From Streptomyces typhae (GTDB lineage Bacteria > Actinomycetota > Actinomycetes > Streptomycetales > Streptomycetaceae), in the NCBI RefSeq assembly GCF_009755605.1, contig NZ_WPNZ01000003.1, positions 372,001 through 436,000 on the forward strand: a stretch of 64,000 nucleotides of DNA, read 5' to 3'. Below, one piece after another: positions 14,435 to 24,856 of this stretch. A program made the translations under genes and the position numbers. Each line of letters begins with the position of its first letter. Positions within the stretch are counted from its first letter, which is position 1. The notes beneath the pieces are model-generated. The model saw only the letters and a program-made list of their open reading frames with translations. It searched no databases and was not told the origin of the DNA.

Positions 14435-16183
14435 TCAGCCCGCGACGAAGGTGTTCGCTGCCTTGTCGTGCCAGCACTGGTGCCACGGACGGTCGAACAC
14501 GCACCACACCATGCCGACGATCCCGATGAGCAGCACGCCCGGCACGCTGTACACGAGCCACCGGCGCAGCGCCGCGCCGAACGACGGTGCCGCGTGCTCC
14601 TCGATGTCGCGGACCTCGATCCCGCACACCTTCTTGCCGAGGGTGCGGCCCCACTTGGCCGTGGGCAGCGCCTCGTACAGGACGCCGAAGAGCAGCAGCA
14701 CCCCGAGCACGATGGCCAGGTAGCCGGCCGTCGTCCCGTCGAGCAGCCACACCGTGACCTGCTCCCCCGACAGCTTCGCCGCGTCGATCTTGCTGTCGAT
14801 GTGGTCCGCCGCGCGCGTGCCGAGCGGCAGCGCCGCGCCCGCGGTGACGGCGGCCAGGACGACCGTGTCGATGAGCCGGGCGGCGAACCGCTTGCCGAGC
14901 GCCGCGGGCCGCGCCGCCGCCTGCGCCTGGGCCACCGCCGCGAAGGGGTCCGCCGCCACCGGCTTCCACGGCAGCACGGGGCCGTCGGCGCCCGGCGCCG
15001 GGAAGCCCCGTGCGGGCGGCTGCTGCCCCGGCGACTGCTGCTGCGCGGGCGGCTGGGCGAGCTGATGCACCTGCTGCGCCCAGGACGCCGCGCCGCCGCC
15101 GGGGCCCGACGTCACCGGGGAGCCGCCCGTACCCGGGGCGGCGGCCTGGGGCGGGGCCGCCTGTGGGGGAACGGGCTGTGCGGGGGCGGACTGGGCGGGC
15201 CCGGACTGCACGGACCCGGAGTGCGCAGGCCCGGACTGCGCGGGCGCGGAAGGCGCGGGCGCGGAAGGCGCGGGCCCGGACTGCTGAGGTACCGCCGTGC
15301 CGGAAGCCGCCCCCGACGGGGCGGACTTGGGCCGCACCGCCCGGATCGACATCGTGCCGTCCGTGCCGCCGTCCGCGTCCGGTGCCCCGGCGCCCCCGGG
15401 CTTCACGGGCCCCGTCGGCCTGCGGAAGGTCACCGTGCCCTCGCCGCTGGTGGGCTTCGGCACGCCGGGCTTGACGGCCCGGATCGTCACCGTGCCGGGG
15501 CCGTTGACCTCCGGGGCCTGCACGGCCTGGTGGGCCTGCTGGTCGCGGCGGGGCTCCTGGTCGCGGCGGGGTTCCTGGTCGTGGCGGGGCGTGCGGTCGC
15601 CGGGCGCCGGAGCCTGCGCCGGCTGCTCCGGCTCCTGCCGCGCCGGGGCCTGCTGCTGTGCCGGTACGCGCGGCGCGCCGCCCTCGTCCGCGCCCCCGCC
15701 GCCCGCCGCCGCGCCGGGCGCCGCCGCGGTGCCGGACACCCGTGGGTCGGGCAGCCCGGGTGCGCCCCACGACACCCGCTGGTCCTGCTCGCCGCCGAGA
15801 CCGTTCTGCCGGGCGGAGTCCGCCTGCCAGGCCGTCGCGGGCTCGGGCCTGCTGCCGTGCTGCGCGTCACCGGCCGCGTCCACGGCCCCGGCGAGCGTGT
15901 ACTCGCCCGTCGCCGGACCGGTCGTCTGCGTGACCCCGCCCGGCTCCTCGTCGAAGAACACCGGCCCGGTCTCCTCCACCGCCGCGGGCGCCCCGTGCGC
16001 CTGCCGCGGGGACGCCGACTGCGGGGGCGCGGGCAGCGGTTCACCGTCGGACGGCGCGGGACGGCTCGTTCCCGGTACCCAGGACGCACCGTTCCAGTAC
16101 CGGACATATCCCGGAATGGACGGATCGGGGTAGTAGCCTTCGCGGGGCCTGTCGTCGCCGGGGGCCGGGGTTGGGGCGCTCAT
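14435..16183 (-). CDS. Large RDD membrane protein with DUF2510 N-terminus
   Basis: A 582-residue protein of three parts. Residues ~14-40 (GYYPDPSIPGYVRYWNGASW) match DUF2510, a short Trp-rich domain often at the start of actinobacterial membrane proteins. A ~370-residue disordered middle is rich in Ala, Pro, Gly, Gln with short repeats (SAPAPSAPAQSGPAHSG; RRDQEPRRDQ), and holds two copies of a VTIRAVKPG/MSIRAVRPK motif. The C-terminal ~170 residues form an RDD domain (LGKRFAARLIDTVVLAAV, WGRTLGKKVCGIEVRD). Function is unknown. ATG at 16183 starts MSAPTPAPGD; GGGAC lies ahead of it. It is divergent from ssgG. Confidence 0.85.
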   Translation of the reverse strand: MSAPTPAPGDDRPREGYYPDPSIPGYVRYWNGASWVPGTSRPAPSDGEPLPAPPQSASPRQAHGAPAAVEETGPVFFDEEPGGVTQTTGPATGEYTLAGAVDAAGDAQHGSRPEPATAWQADSARQNGLGGEQDQRVSWGAPGLPDPRVSGTAAAPGAAAGGGGADEGGAPRVPAQQQAPARQEPEQPAQAPAPGDRTPRHDQEPRRDQEPRRDQQAHQAVQAPEVNGPGTVTIRAVKPGVPKPTSGEGTVTFRRPTGPVKPGGAGAPDADGGTDGTMSIRAVRPKSAPSGAASGTAVPQQSGPAPSAPAPSAPAQSGPAHSGSVQSGPAQSAPAQPVPPQAAPPQAAAPGTGGSPVTSGPGGGAASWAQQVHQLAQPPAQQQSPGQQPPARGFPAPGADGPVLPWKPVAADPFAAVAQAQAAARPAALGKRFAARLIDTVVLAAVTAGAALPLGTRAADHIDSKIDAAKLSGEQVTVWLLDGTTAGYLAIVLGVLLLFGVLYEALPTAKWGRTLGKKVCGIEVRDIEEHAAPSFGAALRRWLVYSVPGVLLIGIVGMVWCVFDRPWHQCWHDKAANTFVAG

Positions 16184-16283
16184 GTCCGTCGTCCCGTATC
16201 TGCTCGGGGGTCTTTGTGAGGCTCCACATCTATCAGACCTGCGTGTCCCGTCGGGCGGCTCCCGCCGCACCACCCCCTTCCGT

Positions 16284-16329
16284 GCACGGTTCCTCCCCGT
16301 ACCCGGGCACGGTTCCTCCCCGTACCCGG
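16284..16329. repeat. Perfect 23-bp tandem duplication upstream of ssgG
   Basis: Two adjacent identical 23-bp units (16284-16306, 16307-16329), core GGTTCCTCCCCGTACCC, in the divergent region between the RDD gene and ssgG, 120-165 bp before the ssgG start. Could be regulatory or a recent duplication. Confidence 0.85.
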
Positions 16330-16450
16330 CCGTCCGGCACCCGCTGCCGAAAAATCTTCCCGAACCCGCGTAATGACCGGCCCTCAGGGCGCTCTCACTC
16401 ACTGCGGGCCCCGAACGGCCCCACGCAGCGAGAAAGGAAGCGCACCCGAC

Positions 16451-16933
16451 ATGCACACCGTGGTGGAACGCGAGCTCGAGCTCAAACTCGTCCTCTCGCC
16501 GGAACGGGCGATCCCCGTCCCGGCCCGACTCACCTACCGCACCGACGATCCCTACGCCGTCCACATCGCCTTCCACATCGGCTCCGAGAACCCGGTGAAC
16601 TGGACGTTCGCCCGGGAACTCCTGGTGGAGGGGGTGTTCAGGCCCTGCGGCCACGGCGACGTACGGGTATGGCCGACGAAGGTCGACGGCCGGTCCGTGG
16701 TCCTGATGGCGCTCAGCTCACCGGACGGCGACGCCCTCCTGGAGGCCCCGGCGCCCGCCGTGTCGGCCTGGCTGGAGCGGACCCTGCGGGTGGTCCCTCC
16801 GGGCTCTGAGGCCGAGCGGCTCGGCATCGACGGCGGCCTCGCCGAGCTGCTCGCCCCCACCACAGGCCGCGCCGACGAGCTGTGGCTGCAGGACCCGTGG
16901 CCGAGTGACGAGTCGAACGAAGGAGGCGAGTGA
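16451..16933 (+). CDS. ssgG: SsgA-like sporulation/cell-division protein (SsgG type)
   Basis: A 160-residue member of the SsgA-like protein family, found only in morphologically complex actinomycetes. These proteins help place and separate sporulation septa in aerial hyphae. Recognisable parts: MHTVVERELELKLVLSPE, PVPARLTYRTDDPYAVHIAF, NWTFARELLVEGV and GHGDVRVWP, all standard for the family. Its length and the C-terminal extension (residues ~135-160, DELWLQDPWPSDESNEGGE) fit SsgG best in my recollection; the position next to an FAD oxidase and near hppD also matches SsgG of S. coelicolor. ATG at 16451 has AAAGGAAG upstream. The sub-type is less certain than the family. Confidence 0.85.
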   Translation: MHTVVERELELKLVLSPERAIPVPARLTYRTDDPYAVHIAFHIGSENPVNWTFARELLVEGVFRPCGHGDVRVWPTKVDGRSVVLMALSSPDGDALLEAPAPAVSAWLERTLRVVPPGSEAERLGIDGGLAELLAPTTGRADELWLQDPWPSDESNEGGE

Positions 16934-16943
16934 ACCGCAGGGA

Positions 16944-18407
16944 TCAGAAGAGCTTGCCGGGGTTGAGGAGGTGGTGCGGGTCGAACGCGGCCTTGACGGC
17001 GCGCTGCATCTCGACGCCCACGGGCCCCAGCTCACGCACGAGCCACTCCTTCTTCAGGACGCCGACGCCGTGTTCACCGGTGATGGTGCCGCCGAGTGCG
17101 AGGCCGAGCGCCATGATCTCGTCGAAGGACTCGCGGGCGCGCCGCGACTCGTCGGGGTCCGCCGCGTCGAAGCACACCGTGGGGTGGGTGTTGCCGTCGC
17201 CCGCGTGCGCGCAGACCCCTATGGTCAGGCCGTACTTGTCGGCGATGCGCTCGACGCCTTCGAGCATGTCGCCGAGGCGTGAGCGCGGCACGCACACGTC
17301 GTCGATCATCGTGGTGCCCTTGACCGCTTCCAGGGCGGTGAGGGAGAGACGCCGGGCCTGGAGCAGGAGTTCGGACTCGGCCGCGTCCTCCGCCGGGACG
17401 ACCTGGGTCGCCCCCGCGGCCTCGCACAGGGCGCCGACCGCGGCGAGGTCGGCGGCGGGGTCGGGGGTGTCGAAGGCGGCGAGGAGCAGGGCCTCGGTGG
17501 TCTCGGGCAGCCCCATGTGGGCCAGCGCGTTGACGGCACGGACCGTCGTACGGTCCATCAGTTCGAGGAGCGAGGGCACGTGCCCGGCCTCCATGATCCT
17601 GCACACGGCGTCGCAGGCCGCGGCCGCGGAGGCGAACTCGGCGGCCAGGACGAGCTGTTGCGGCGGCCGGGGCTTGAGCGCGAGGACGGCGCGCACGACG
17701 ACGCCGAGGCTGCCCTCCGAGCCGACGAACAGACGCGTCAGGTCGTATCCGGCGACGCCCTTGGCGGTGCGCCTGCCGGTGCTGAGGAGCCGTCCGTCGG
17801 CGAGGACGACGTCGAGTCCGAGGACGTACTCGGCCGTCACCCCGTACTTCACACAGCACAGGCCGCCCGATGCCGTGCCGATGTTGCCGCCGATGGTGCA
17901 CATTTCCCAGCTGGAGGGGTCCGGCGGGTAGGTCAGGCCGTGCTCGCCGACCGCGCGCGAGAGCGTGGCGTTGACGACGCCGGGCTCGACGACGGCGATC
18001 CGGTCGACGGGGCTGATCTCCAGGATCCGGTCCATCTTGACGAGCGACAGGACGATGCAGCCCTCGCTGGCGTTCGCCGCGCCCGACAGGCCCGTGCGCG
18101 CGCCCTGCGGGACGACGGGGACACGCAGGGCGGTGGCCGTGCGCAGCACGTGCTGGACCTGCTCGACGGTGCGTGGCAGGACGACGACGGCCGGGGTGCC
18201 CGCGGCGCAGAAGCTCGCCATGTCGTGCGCGTACGACGCGGTGACGTCGGGGTCGGTGAGGACGGCGTCCGCCGGGAGTCCTGCGTGCAGGCGGTCGATG
18301 AGGTCGCTCGGACCGGGGCCGCCGGCAAGGGCGCCGGGAGTGCCGTGGGCGTCGGCGGCGGGGGGCCCGGCGGGGCTCTCGGGCGTGCTGTGCGTGCCAC
18401 TGCTCAT
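16944..18407 (-). CDS. FAD-linked oxidase (glycolate oxidase GlcD / D-lactate dehydrogenase family)
   Basis: A 487-residue flavoprotein of the VAO/PCMH fold that oxidises 2-hydroxy acids such as glycolate or D-lactate. The FAD domain shows VVVLPRTVEQVQHVLRTA, VVPQGARTGLSGAAN, and the pyrophosphate loop MCTIGGNIGTASGGL. The C-terminal cap shows VCAHAGDGNTHPTV and the closing GEHGVGVLKKEWL...LLNPGKLF, where the histidines normally bind the metal and substrate. ATG at 18407 has GAGG upstream. It converges with ssgG (10 bp between stops) and is divergent from the TPR gene. Exact substrate unknown. Confidence 0.93.
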   Translation of the reverse strand: MSSGTHSTPESPAGPPAADAHGTPGALAGGPGPSDLIDRLHAGLPADAVLTDPDVTASYAHDMASFCAAGTPAVVVLPRTVEQVQHVLRTATALRVPVVPQGARTGLSGAANASEGCIVLSLVKMDRILEISPVDRIAVVEPGVVNATLSRAVGEHGLTYPPDPSSWEMCTIGGNIGTASGGLCCVKYGVTAEYVLGLDVVLADGRLLSTGRRTAKGVAGYDLTRLFVGSEGSLGVVVRAVLALKPRPPQQLVLAAEFASAAAACDAVCRIMEAGHVPSLLELMDRTTVRAVNALAHMGLPETTEALLLAAFDTPDPAADLAAVGALCEAAGATQVVPAEDAAESELLLQARRLSLTALEAVKGTTMIDDVCVPRSRLGDMLEGVERIADKYGLTIGVCAHAGDGNTHPTVCFDAADPDESRRARESFDEIMALGLALGGTITGEHGVGVLKKEWLVRELGPVGVEMQRAVKAAFDPHHLLNPGKLF

Positions 18408-18495
18408 GATCACAGCCTCGCACTCGGGGCCATCGGTGTGAACCCGTGTGCGACGCCGTTCGTGTGCCGGGATGCGCTCTTCGTATTGACGCACA

Positions 18496-20124
18496 GTGAA
18501 CGCCATGGAGACCGAGGAGACCCCGCAGGACGGATCCGCCGCAGCGCCCACGCCGGGGCCGTCGGACAGGCGGGCCGTGCTGAGTTCGGACGTACGGATC
18601 CCCCGGCACCGGCGGACCTCGCGGGGCCAGAGCGGCTCGCGCGGGTCCCGGCGGGCCTTCCCGGGTGCTCCCGGTCCGTTCCGCTCCCCCGCCCTGCGGG
18701 GTGCCGTCGTGGGCACGCTGGTGGGCTGCGCCGTGCTCGGTAGTGTCCTGATGGTGCAGGGGCGCGGCGAGGACCCGGAGCCGCCCGCGCTCGGTCCCGC
18801 GGGGCGGGCGATGGCGGCGGTGGGGGCGGGGACACCGGCGGCGCTCGCCGACCTCGGGGCGCTCATCGGTGAGCGGGAGGCCCATCTGCGGGCGTATCCC
18901 GGCGACGACGACTCGTGGGCGGTGCTCGGCTCGGCCTATGTGGAGCGGGGCCTGAGGACCGCCGACTCCGGGGACTATTTGAAGGCCGAGCAGGCGCTGC
19001 GCACGTCGCTGAAGGCGCGGCCCGAGGGGAACGTGCAGGCCCTCACCGGCCTGGCCGCCCTCGGCAACGCCCGGCACGACTTCAGGGCCGCGAAGAAGTG
19101 GGGCGAGCAGGCGGTGCGGCTCGCCCCCCGGCGGTGGACGGCGCACGCGGCGCTCCTCGACACCTACCGGGGCCTCGGGGACACCAAGGGCGTCGCGCGC
19201 GCCCTCGAAAAGGTGCGCAAGCTGCGGTCGGGGGCGGCGGTGCGGGTACGGACCGGGACGGTGTTCCGGGACCGGGGGTGGCGCGAGGACGCGGCGGCGG
19301 CGCTCGCGGACGCGGCCGCGCTCGCGAAGACCCCGGCGGAGCGGGCGGTCTGCCTGTACGAGGTCGGGCAGCTGTCCTGGGAGCGGGGCGAGGCCGCCGA
19401 CGCGCTGCGCCACTACGACGCGGCGCTCGCGGCCGACCCCGACCACCACCCGGCGCTGGCCGGGAAGGGGCGGGCCCTCGCGGCCCTCGGCCGCACGTCG
19501 GAGGCGCTGCGCGCCTACCAGGGCGCGCTCGCCCGGCAGCCCGCGCCCGAGTACGCGCTTGAGCTGGGCGAGCTGTACGAGTTCCTGAAGCTGCGGCCCG
19601 CCGCCCGTGCGCAGTACGACCTGCTGCGGACGCGGGTGAAGCAGGCCGGGCTCGGCGGCGTGAACGACGAGCGGGTGCTCGGCCGGTACGAGGCGGACCA
19701 CGGCGATCCCGAAGCGGCGGTCCGGCGGCTCACCGCGGAGTTCAAGCGGCACGGGAGCCCGGAGAACGCGGACGCGCTGGGGTGGGCGCTGCATCGGAAC
19801 GGGGACTCGAAGGCGGGGCTCAAGAAGGTGGAGACCGCGGTGAAGAAGGGGCCGCGCAGTGCGGTGTTCTTCTACCACCGGGGGGAGATCGAGCGGGCGC
19901 TGGAGCGGTACGGGGACGCGCGCCGGCATCTGAGCGAGGCGCTGCGGATCAATCCGCACTTCTCGCCGCTCGGGGTTCCCGCGGCGCGCAAGGCCCTGGA
20001 GGCACTCGGGGAGCCGCCCGAGGGCGGACCCTCCCAGGTGTACGCCCCGCCCGGGGAGGTACCGGCTCCGCTGCCGTCACCGAAGCCCTCGGGGAAGCCG
20101 AAGCCCCGGGCTTCGGCCGACTGA
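18496..20124 (+). CDS. Membrane-anchored TPR protein
   Basis: A 542-residue protein with a basic cytoplasmic N-terminus (about 70 residues), one membrane helix (RGAVVGTLVGCAVLGSVLMV), and about ten tetratricopeptide repeats (for example ALRHYDAALAADPDHHPALAGKGRALAALGRTSEA split over residues 290-330). TPR arrays mediate protein-protein contacts. The C-terminus is Pro/Lys-rich. The GTG at 18496 follows TATTGA by 6 nt, so a leaderless start is possible; ATG at 18505 is an alternative three codons in. The C-terminal codon usage and GC stay even, and the gene ends at the strong shared terminator before hppD. Partner proteins unknown. Confidence 0.85.
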   Translation: MNAMETEETPQDGSAAAPTPGPSDRRAVLSSDVRIPRHRRTSRGQSGSRGSRRAFPGAPGPFRSPALRGAVVGTLVGCAVLGSVLMVQGRGEDPEPPALGPAGRAMAAVGAGTPAALADLGALIGEREAHLRAYPGDDDSWAVLGSAYVERGLRTADSGDYLKAEQALRTSLKARPEGNVQALTGLAALGNARHDFRAAKKWGEQAVRLAPRRWTAHAALLDTYRGLGDTKGVARALEKVRKLRSGAAVRVRTGTVFRDRGWREDAAAALADAAALAKTPAERAVCLYEVGQLSWERGEAADALRHYDAALAADPDHHPALAGKGRALAALGRTSEALRAYQGALARQPAPEYALELGELYEFLKLRPAARAQYDLLRTRVKQAGLGGVNDERVLGRYEADHGDPEAAVRRLTAEFKRHGSPENADALGWALHRNGDSKAGLKKVETAVKKGPRSAVFFYHRGEIERALERYGDARRHLSEALRINPHFSPLGVPAARKALEALGEPPEGGPSQVYAPPGEVPAPLPSPKPSGKPKPRASAD

Positions 20125-20160
20125 CCGCCCACACCGGAATGGTCGGGGAAACGGGTGGGT

Positions 20161-20200
20161 GGGTGGAGGGCCCGCCGCGCTAGCGGCGGGCCCTCCACCC
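20161..20200. terminator. Very strong bidirectional terminator (TPR gene / hppD)
   Basis: Perfect 18-bp inverted repeat (20161-20178, 20183-20200; core GGAGGGCCCGCCGC) with a 4-nt loop GCTA, between convergent stops. Confidence 0.95.
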
Positions 20201-20213
20201 TGCTGCCGACCGG

Positions 20214-21464
<1,251 letters not shown>

Positions 21465-21480
21465 TCATCAGGGAGGCGAC

Positions 21481-21969
21481 ATGGCGATCGATCATCTGGA
21501 CGGCCGGCTCATCGTGCTGCTCGCGCGCGAGCCGCGCATCGGGGTCCTGGAGGCGTCCCGGCGCCTCGGCGTCGCGCGCGGCACGGTGCAGGCCCGGATG
21601 GACCGCCTTCAGTCGAACGGAGTCATCCGCGGCTTCGGCCCGGACGTCGACCCCGCGGCGCTCGGCTACCCGGTGACGGCGTTCGCGACGCTGGAGATCA
21701 AACAGGGCCAGGGAGCCGACGTACGGGCCCATTTGGCGACCGTGGCCGAGGTCCTGGAACTGCACACCATCACCGGCCACGGCGACATGCTCTGCCGTCT
21801 GGTGGCGCGCTCGAACGCCGATCTCCAACGTGTGATCGACCGCGTGGTGGGTTTTGATGGCATCGTCCGGGCCTCCACGGCGATCGTCATGGAGAACCCC
21901 GTTCCGCTGCGGTTCATCCCGCTCGTGGAACAGGCGTCCGGCGACGCGGTCGTGGGTAGCGACCGGTAG
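21481..21969 (+). CDS. Lrp/AsnC family regulator, probably of hppD
   Basis: A 162-residue regulator. The N-terminal winged helix starts directly (IDHLDGRLIVLLAREPRIGVLEASRRLGVARGTVQARMDRL), and the C-terminal RAM domain (FATLEIKQGQG, VLELHTITGHGDMLCRLVARS) binds amino acids or related acids. Its position next to hppD on the other strand suggests that it regulates tyrosine degradation in response to an aromatic acid. ATG at 21481 has a strong AGGGAGG site. The shared intergenic region (21360-21480) has several TGCGCAAT- and GCAAT-like elements that might be half-sites, but no clear palindrome. Confidence 0.9.
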   Translation: MAIDHLDGRLIVLLAREPRIGVLEASRRLGVARGTVQARMDRLQSNGVIRGFGPDVDPAALGYPVTAFATLEIKQGQGADVRAHLATVAEVLELHTITGHGDMLCRLVARSNADLQRVIDRVVGFDGIVRASTAIVMENPVPLRFIPLVEQASGDAVVGSDR

Positions 21970-22024
21970 GGCGCCCGGGGTTCCCGGCGCCGTCCGGGCG
22001 ATCTCGGCGAGGTGAGCGGCACGG

Positions 22025-22672
22025 ATGAACTTCTGGGAGTACCTCGGCAACCGCCGTCAGCAGTTGCTGGCGGACGCCTTCCAGCACGCGAGCGCCGTCT
22101 TCCAGTGCATGGTGGTGGCCACGGCCATCGGTGTCCTGATCGGTGTGCTCACGTACCGCAGCCAGTGGGCGGGGAACCTCGCGACCACGGTGACCTCCAC
22201 GATCCTCACCATTCCGTCCCTGGCCATGATCGGTCTGCTGATCCCGGTGGTCGGCCTCGGGGTCGCGCCCACGGTGACCGCGCTGACGCTGTACGGGCTC
22301 CTTCCGATCGTGCGGAACGCGATCGTGGGCCTGCGCGGGGTCGACCCGACCCTGGTGGACGCCGCGAAGGGCATCGGGATGTCGCGGCTGCACCGGCTCG
22401 TGCGGATCGAGCTGCCGCTCGCCTGGCCGCCGATCCTCACCGGCATCCGGGTCTCCACGCAGATGCTGATGGGCATCGCCGCGATCGCCGCGTACGCCTC
22501 CGGACCCGGGCTCGGCAACGAGATCTTCCGCGGCATCGCCTCCCTCGGCAGCAAGAACGCGCTCAACCAGGTGCTCGCGGGCACGCTCGGGATCATCGTC
22601 CTCGCGCTGCTCTTCGACGCCGTGTACGTCCTGATCGGCCGGCTGACGATTCCCAGGGGTATCCGTGTCTGA
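22025..22672 (+). CDS. Osmoprotectant/choline ABC importer, permease (OpuCB type)
   Basis: A 215-residue permease with five to six membrane helices. The cytoplasmic EAA loop VDAAKGIGMSRLHRLVRIELPLAWPPILTGIR marks the BPD family and contacts the ATPase; TILTIPSLAMIGLLIPVVGLGV is typical of the OpuC/ProW group. First of four co-directional genes (22025-25869) with overlapping or adjoining ends, encoding permease, ATPase, permease and lipoprotein, the standard order for OpuB/OpuC carriers of glycine betaine, choline or carnitine. ATG at 22025 follows GAGGTGAG. The gene starts 55 bp after the AsnC-type regulator, so read-through from there is possible. Confidence 0.9.
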   Translation: MNFWEYLGNRRQQLLADAFQHASAVFQCMVVATAIGVLIGVLTYRSQWAGNLATTVTSTILTIPSLAMIGLLIPVVGLGVAPTVTALTLYGLLPIVRNAIVGLRGVDPTLVDAAKGIGMSRLHRLVRIELPLAWPPILTGIRVSTQMLMGIAAIAAYASGPGLGNEIFRGIASLGSKNALNQVLAGTLGIIVLALLFDAVYVLIGRLTIPRGIRV

Positions 22673-23927
22673 GACATCCGGACCGTCAGGACCACCCGCG
22701 GCCGCCACCGGCGCGACGATCGAGCTCGAAGATCTCACCAAGCGCTATCCGGGCAGCGCCGAACCGGCCGTGGACAGCGTGAACATGGAGATCAAGGCGG
22801 GTGAGATCGTCATCTTCGTGGGCCCGTCGGGCTGCGGGAAGTCCACCACCCTGAAGATGATCAACCGTCTGATCGAGCCGACCAGCGGCCGCATCCGCAT
22901 CGACGGCGAGGACGTCACCGACATCGACCCGGTGAAGCTGCGCCGCAAGGTCGGCTACGCCATCCAGTCCTCCGGGCTCTTCCCGCACATGACCGTCGCC
23001 CAGAACATCGCCCTCGTACCGCGGATGATCGGCTGGAAGAAGGCGCGGATCACCTCGCGGGTGGAGGAGATGCTGGACCTGGTGGGCCTGGACCCCGCCG
23101 AGTTCCACGGCCGCTATCCGCGCCAGCTCTCCGGCGGCCAGCAGCAGCGCGTGGGCGTGGCCCGCGCGCTGGCCGCCGACCCGCCCGTGCTCCTGATGGA
23201 CGAACCGTTCGGCGCGGTCGACCCGATCACCCGCGACCACCTCCAGGACGAGCTGATCCGGCTCCAGCACGAGCTGCACAAGACAATCGTCTTCGTCACG
23301 CACGACTTCGACGAGGCCATCAAGCTGGGCGACCGCATCGCCGTGCTGCGCGAGCGCTCGCACATCGCCCAGTTCGACACCCCCGAGGCGATCCTCACCA
23401 ACCCGGCCGACGACTTCGTGTCCGGGTTCGTGGGCGCGGGGGCGGCCCTGAAGCGGCTGAACCTGACGCGGGTGCGCGACGTGGAGATGGCGGACGTACC
23501 GACGGTGACGGTGGACGACCCGCTCCAGCGGATCTTCGACAAGCTGCGGGCGAGCGGCACCAACGAACTGCTCCTGCTCGACAAGCGGCACCGCCCCTAC
23601 AAGTGGCTGCGCCGCGGCGACCTGATGCGCGCCAGGGGCTCGCTGGCCCGCGCGGGCACCCTCGTGCACGACACGGTGACCCGCGACGCGACGCTGCGGG
23701 ACGCCCTGGAGGCCGTCCTCACCGACAACGCGGGCCGGGTCGCCGTCACCGGCCGCCGGGGCGAGTACCTGGGCGTCGTCGACATGGAGACCCTGATGAA
23801 CTCCGTGCACGAGATGCTGGAGGCCGACCGGCTCGACGCCCTGGAGCACCAGCACGAGCTGGAGGAGCAGCGCTCCCGGCTGACGCAGCACGAGCAGGAG
23901 GGCGGCAGCGGGGAGGCGACGGCGTGA
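22665..23927 (+). CDS. Osmoprotectant/choline ABC importer, ATPase with CBS domains (OpuCA type)
   Basis: A 420-residue ATPase. Walker [12 protein letters not shown]-loop [12 protein letters not shown], signature [10 protein letters not shown] and Walker [13 protein letters not shown] are all present; the C-terminal ~120 residues hold two CBS-like repeats ([25 protein letters not shown]-like [19 protein letters not shown]), which in OpuA-type importers sense ionic strength. A charged helix ([22 protein letters not shown]) closes the protein. GTG at 22665 overlaps the permease end by 8 bp, so translation is coupled. Role: drives uptake of compatible solutes under osmotic stress. Confidence 0.93.
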   Translation: MSETSGPSGPPAAATGATIELEDLTKRYPGSAEPAVDSVNMEIKAGEIVIFVGPSGCGKSTTLKMINRLIEPTSGRIRIDGEDVTDIDPVKLRRKVGYAIQSSGLFPHMTVAQNIALVPRMIGWKKARITSRVEEMLDLVGLDPAEFHGRYPRQLSGGQQQRVGVARALAADPPVLLMDEPFGAVDPITRDHLQDELIRLQHELHKTIVFVTHDFDEAIKLGDRIAVLRERSHIAQFDTPEAILTNPADDFVSGFVGAGAALKRLNLTRVRDVEMADVPTVTVDDPLQRIFDKLRASGTNELLLLDKRHRPYKWLRRGDLMRARGSLARAGTLVHDTVTRDATLRDALEAVLTDNAGRVAVTGRRGEYLGVVDMETLMNSVHEMLEADRLDALEHQHELEEQRSRLTQHEQEGGSGEATA

Positions 23928-24856
23928 CGCCGAAGCGCCGGGGCGCACCCCGGGACCCCGAACCGCCCCACGCCGGCTCCCCGTACACCGACTCCCCGTA
24001 CACCGAGTCCTCGTACGCCGACACCCCGTACGCCGCGTCCCCCCGCGAGGAGGACGAGGCCGCCGGGGCCGCCGGACGGGAGGGGGCGCCCACGTCACCG
24101 GTGGCCGCGCGGCAGCCGCGCCGTGTCACCTGGCGGAAGGTGACCGTCCTGCCCGCGGTGCTCGCGGTCGTCCTGCTCGCCACCTGGCTCTGGTTCGCGC
24201 AGGCGGACCTGGACTCGATCTCCGAGAACGCGCTGTCCGACGGGCAGGTGGGCAAGGCCCTGCGCCAGCATGTCGAGCTGACGGCGATCTCGACGTTCTT
24301 CGTCCTCGTCATCGCGATCCCGCTCGGCATCCTGCTGACCCGCCGCGCCTTCCGGAAGGGGGCGCCGGTAGCCATGGCCCTGGCGAACATGGGCCAGGCG
24401 ACACCGGCGATCGGCCTGCTCGCCCTGCTCGTCATCTGGCTGGGCATCGGTGAGAAGGCCGCCCTGACCGGCATCATCATCTACGCGGTCCTGCCAGTCC
24501 TGTCCAACACCATCGCGGGCCTGCGCGCGAACGACCCGACGCTCCTGGAGGCGGCGCGCGGCATCGGCATGTCCCCGCTCGGCGTGCTCGCGAAGGTGGA
24601 GCTGCCGCTCGCCGTGCCCCTGATCCTCGCCGGTGTGCGCACCGCACTCGTCCTGAACGTGGGCACGGCGACGCTCGCCACCTTCGGCGGCGGGGGCGGC
24701 CTCGGCGTCCTGATCACCACGGGCATCACCAACCAGCGCATGCCGGTGCTGCTGCTCGGTTCGATCCTGACGGTGGTGCTCGCCCTGCTCGTGGACTGGC
24801 TGGCCTCCCTGGCGGAGCTGGTGCTCAGCCCGCGGGGTCTGGAGGTGCGGTCATGA
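23924..24856 (+). CDS. Osmoprotectant/choline ABC importer, second permease (OpuCD type)
   Basis: A 310-residue permease. After a 75-residue hydrophilic N-terminus with tandem SPYTD/SPYTE/SSYAD/TPYAA motifs comes one extra membrane helix (VTVLPAVLAVVLLATWLWF) and a five-helix core with the EAA loop LEAARGIGMSPLGVLAKVELPLAVPL. GTG at 23924 overlaps the ATPase stop (GTGA), and the end overlaps the lipoprotein start (ATGA). The repetitive N-terminal tail is not usual for the family and resembles other tail expansions in this window. Confidence 0.9.
   Translation: MTPKRRGAPRDPEPPHAGSPYTDSPYTESSYADTPYAASPREEDEAAGAAGREGAPTSPVAARQPRRVTWRKVTVLPAVLAVVLLATWLWFAQADLDSISENALSDGQVGKALRQHVELTAISTFFVLVIAIPLGILLTRRAFRKGAPVAMALANMGQATPAIGLLALLVIWLGIGEKAALTGIIIYAVLPVLSNTIAGLRANDPTLLEAARGIGMSPLGVLAKVELPLAVPLILAGVRTALVLNVGTATLATFGGGGGLGVLITTGITNQRMPVLLLGSILTVVLALLVDWLASLAELVLSPRGLEVRS

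Noticed and set aside
17074..19959. 961-codon ORF on the minus strand
   Set aside because: It runs antisense across the TPR gene and in a wrong frame of the FAD oxidase; residues are almost only R, P, G, A, a shadow of high GC.
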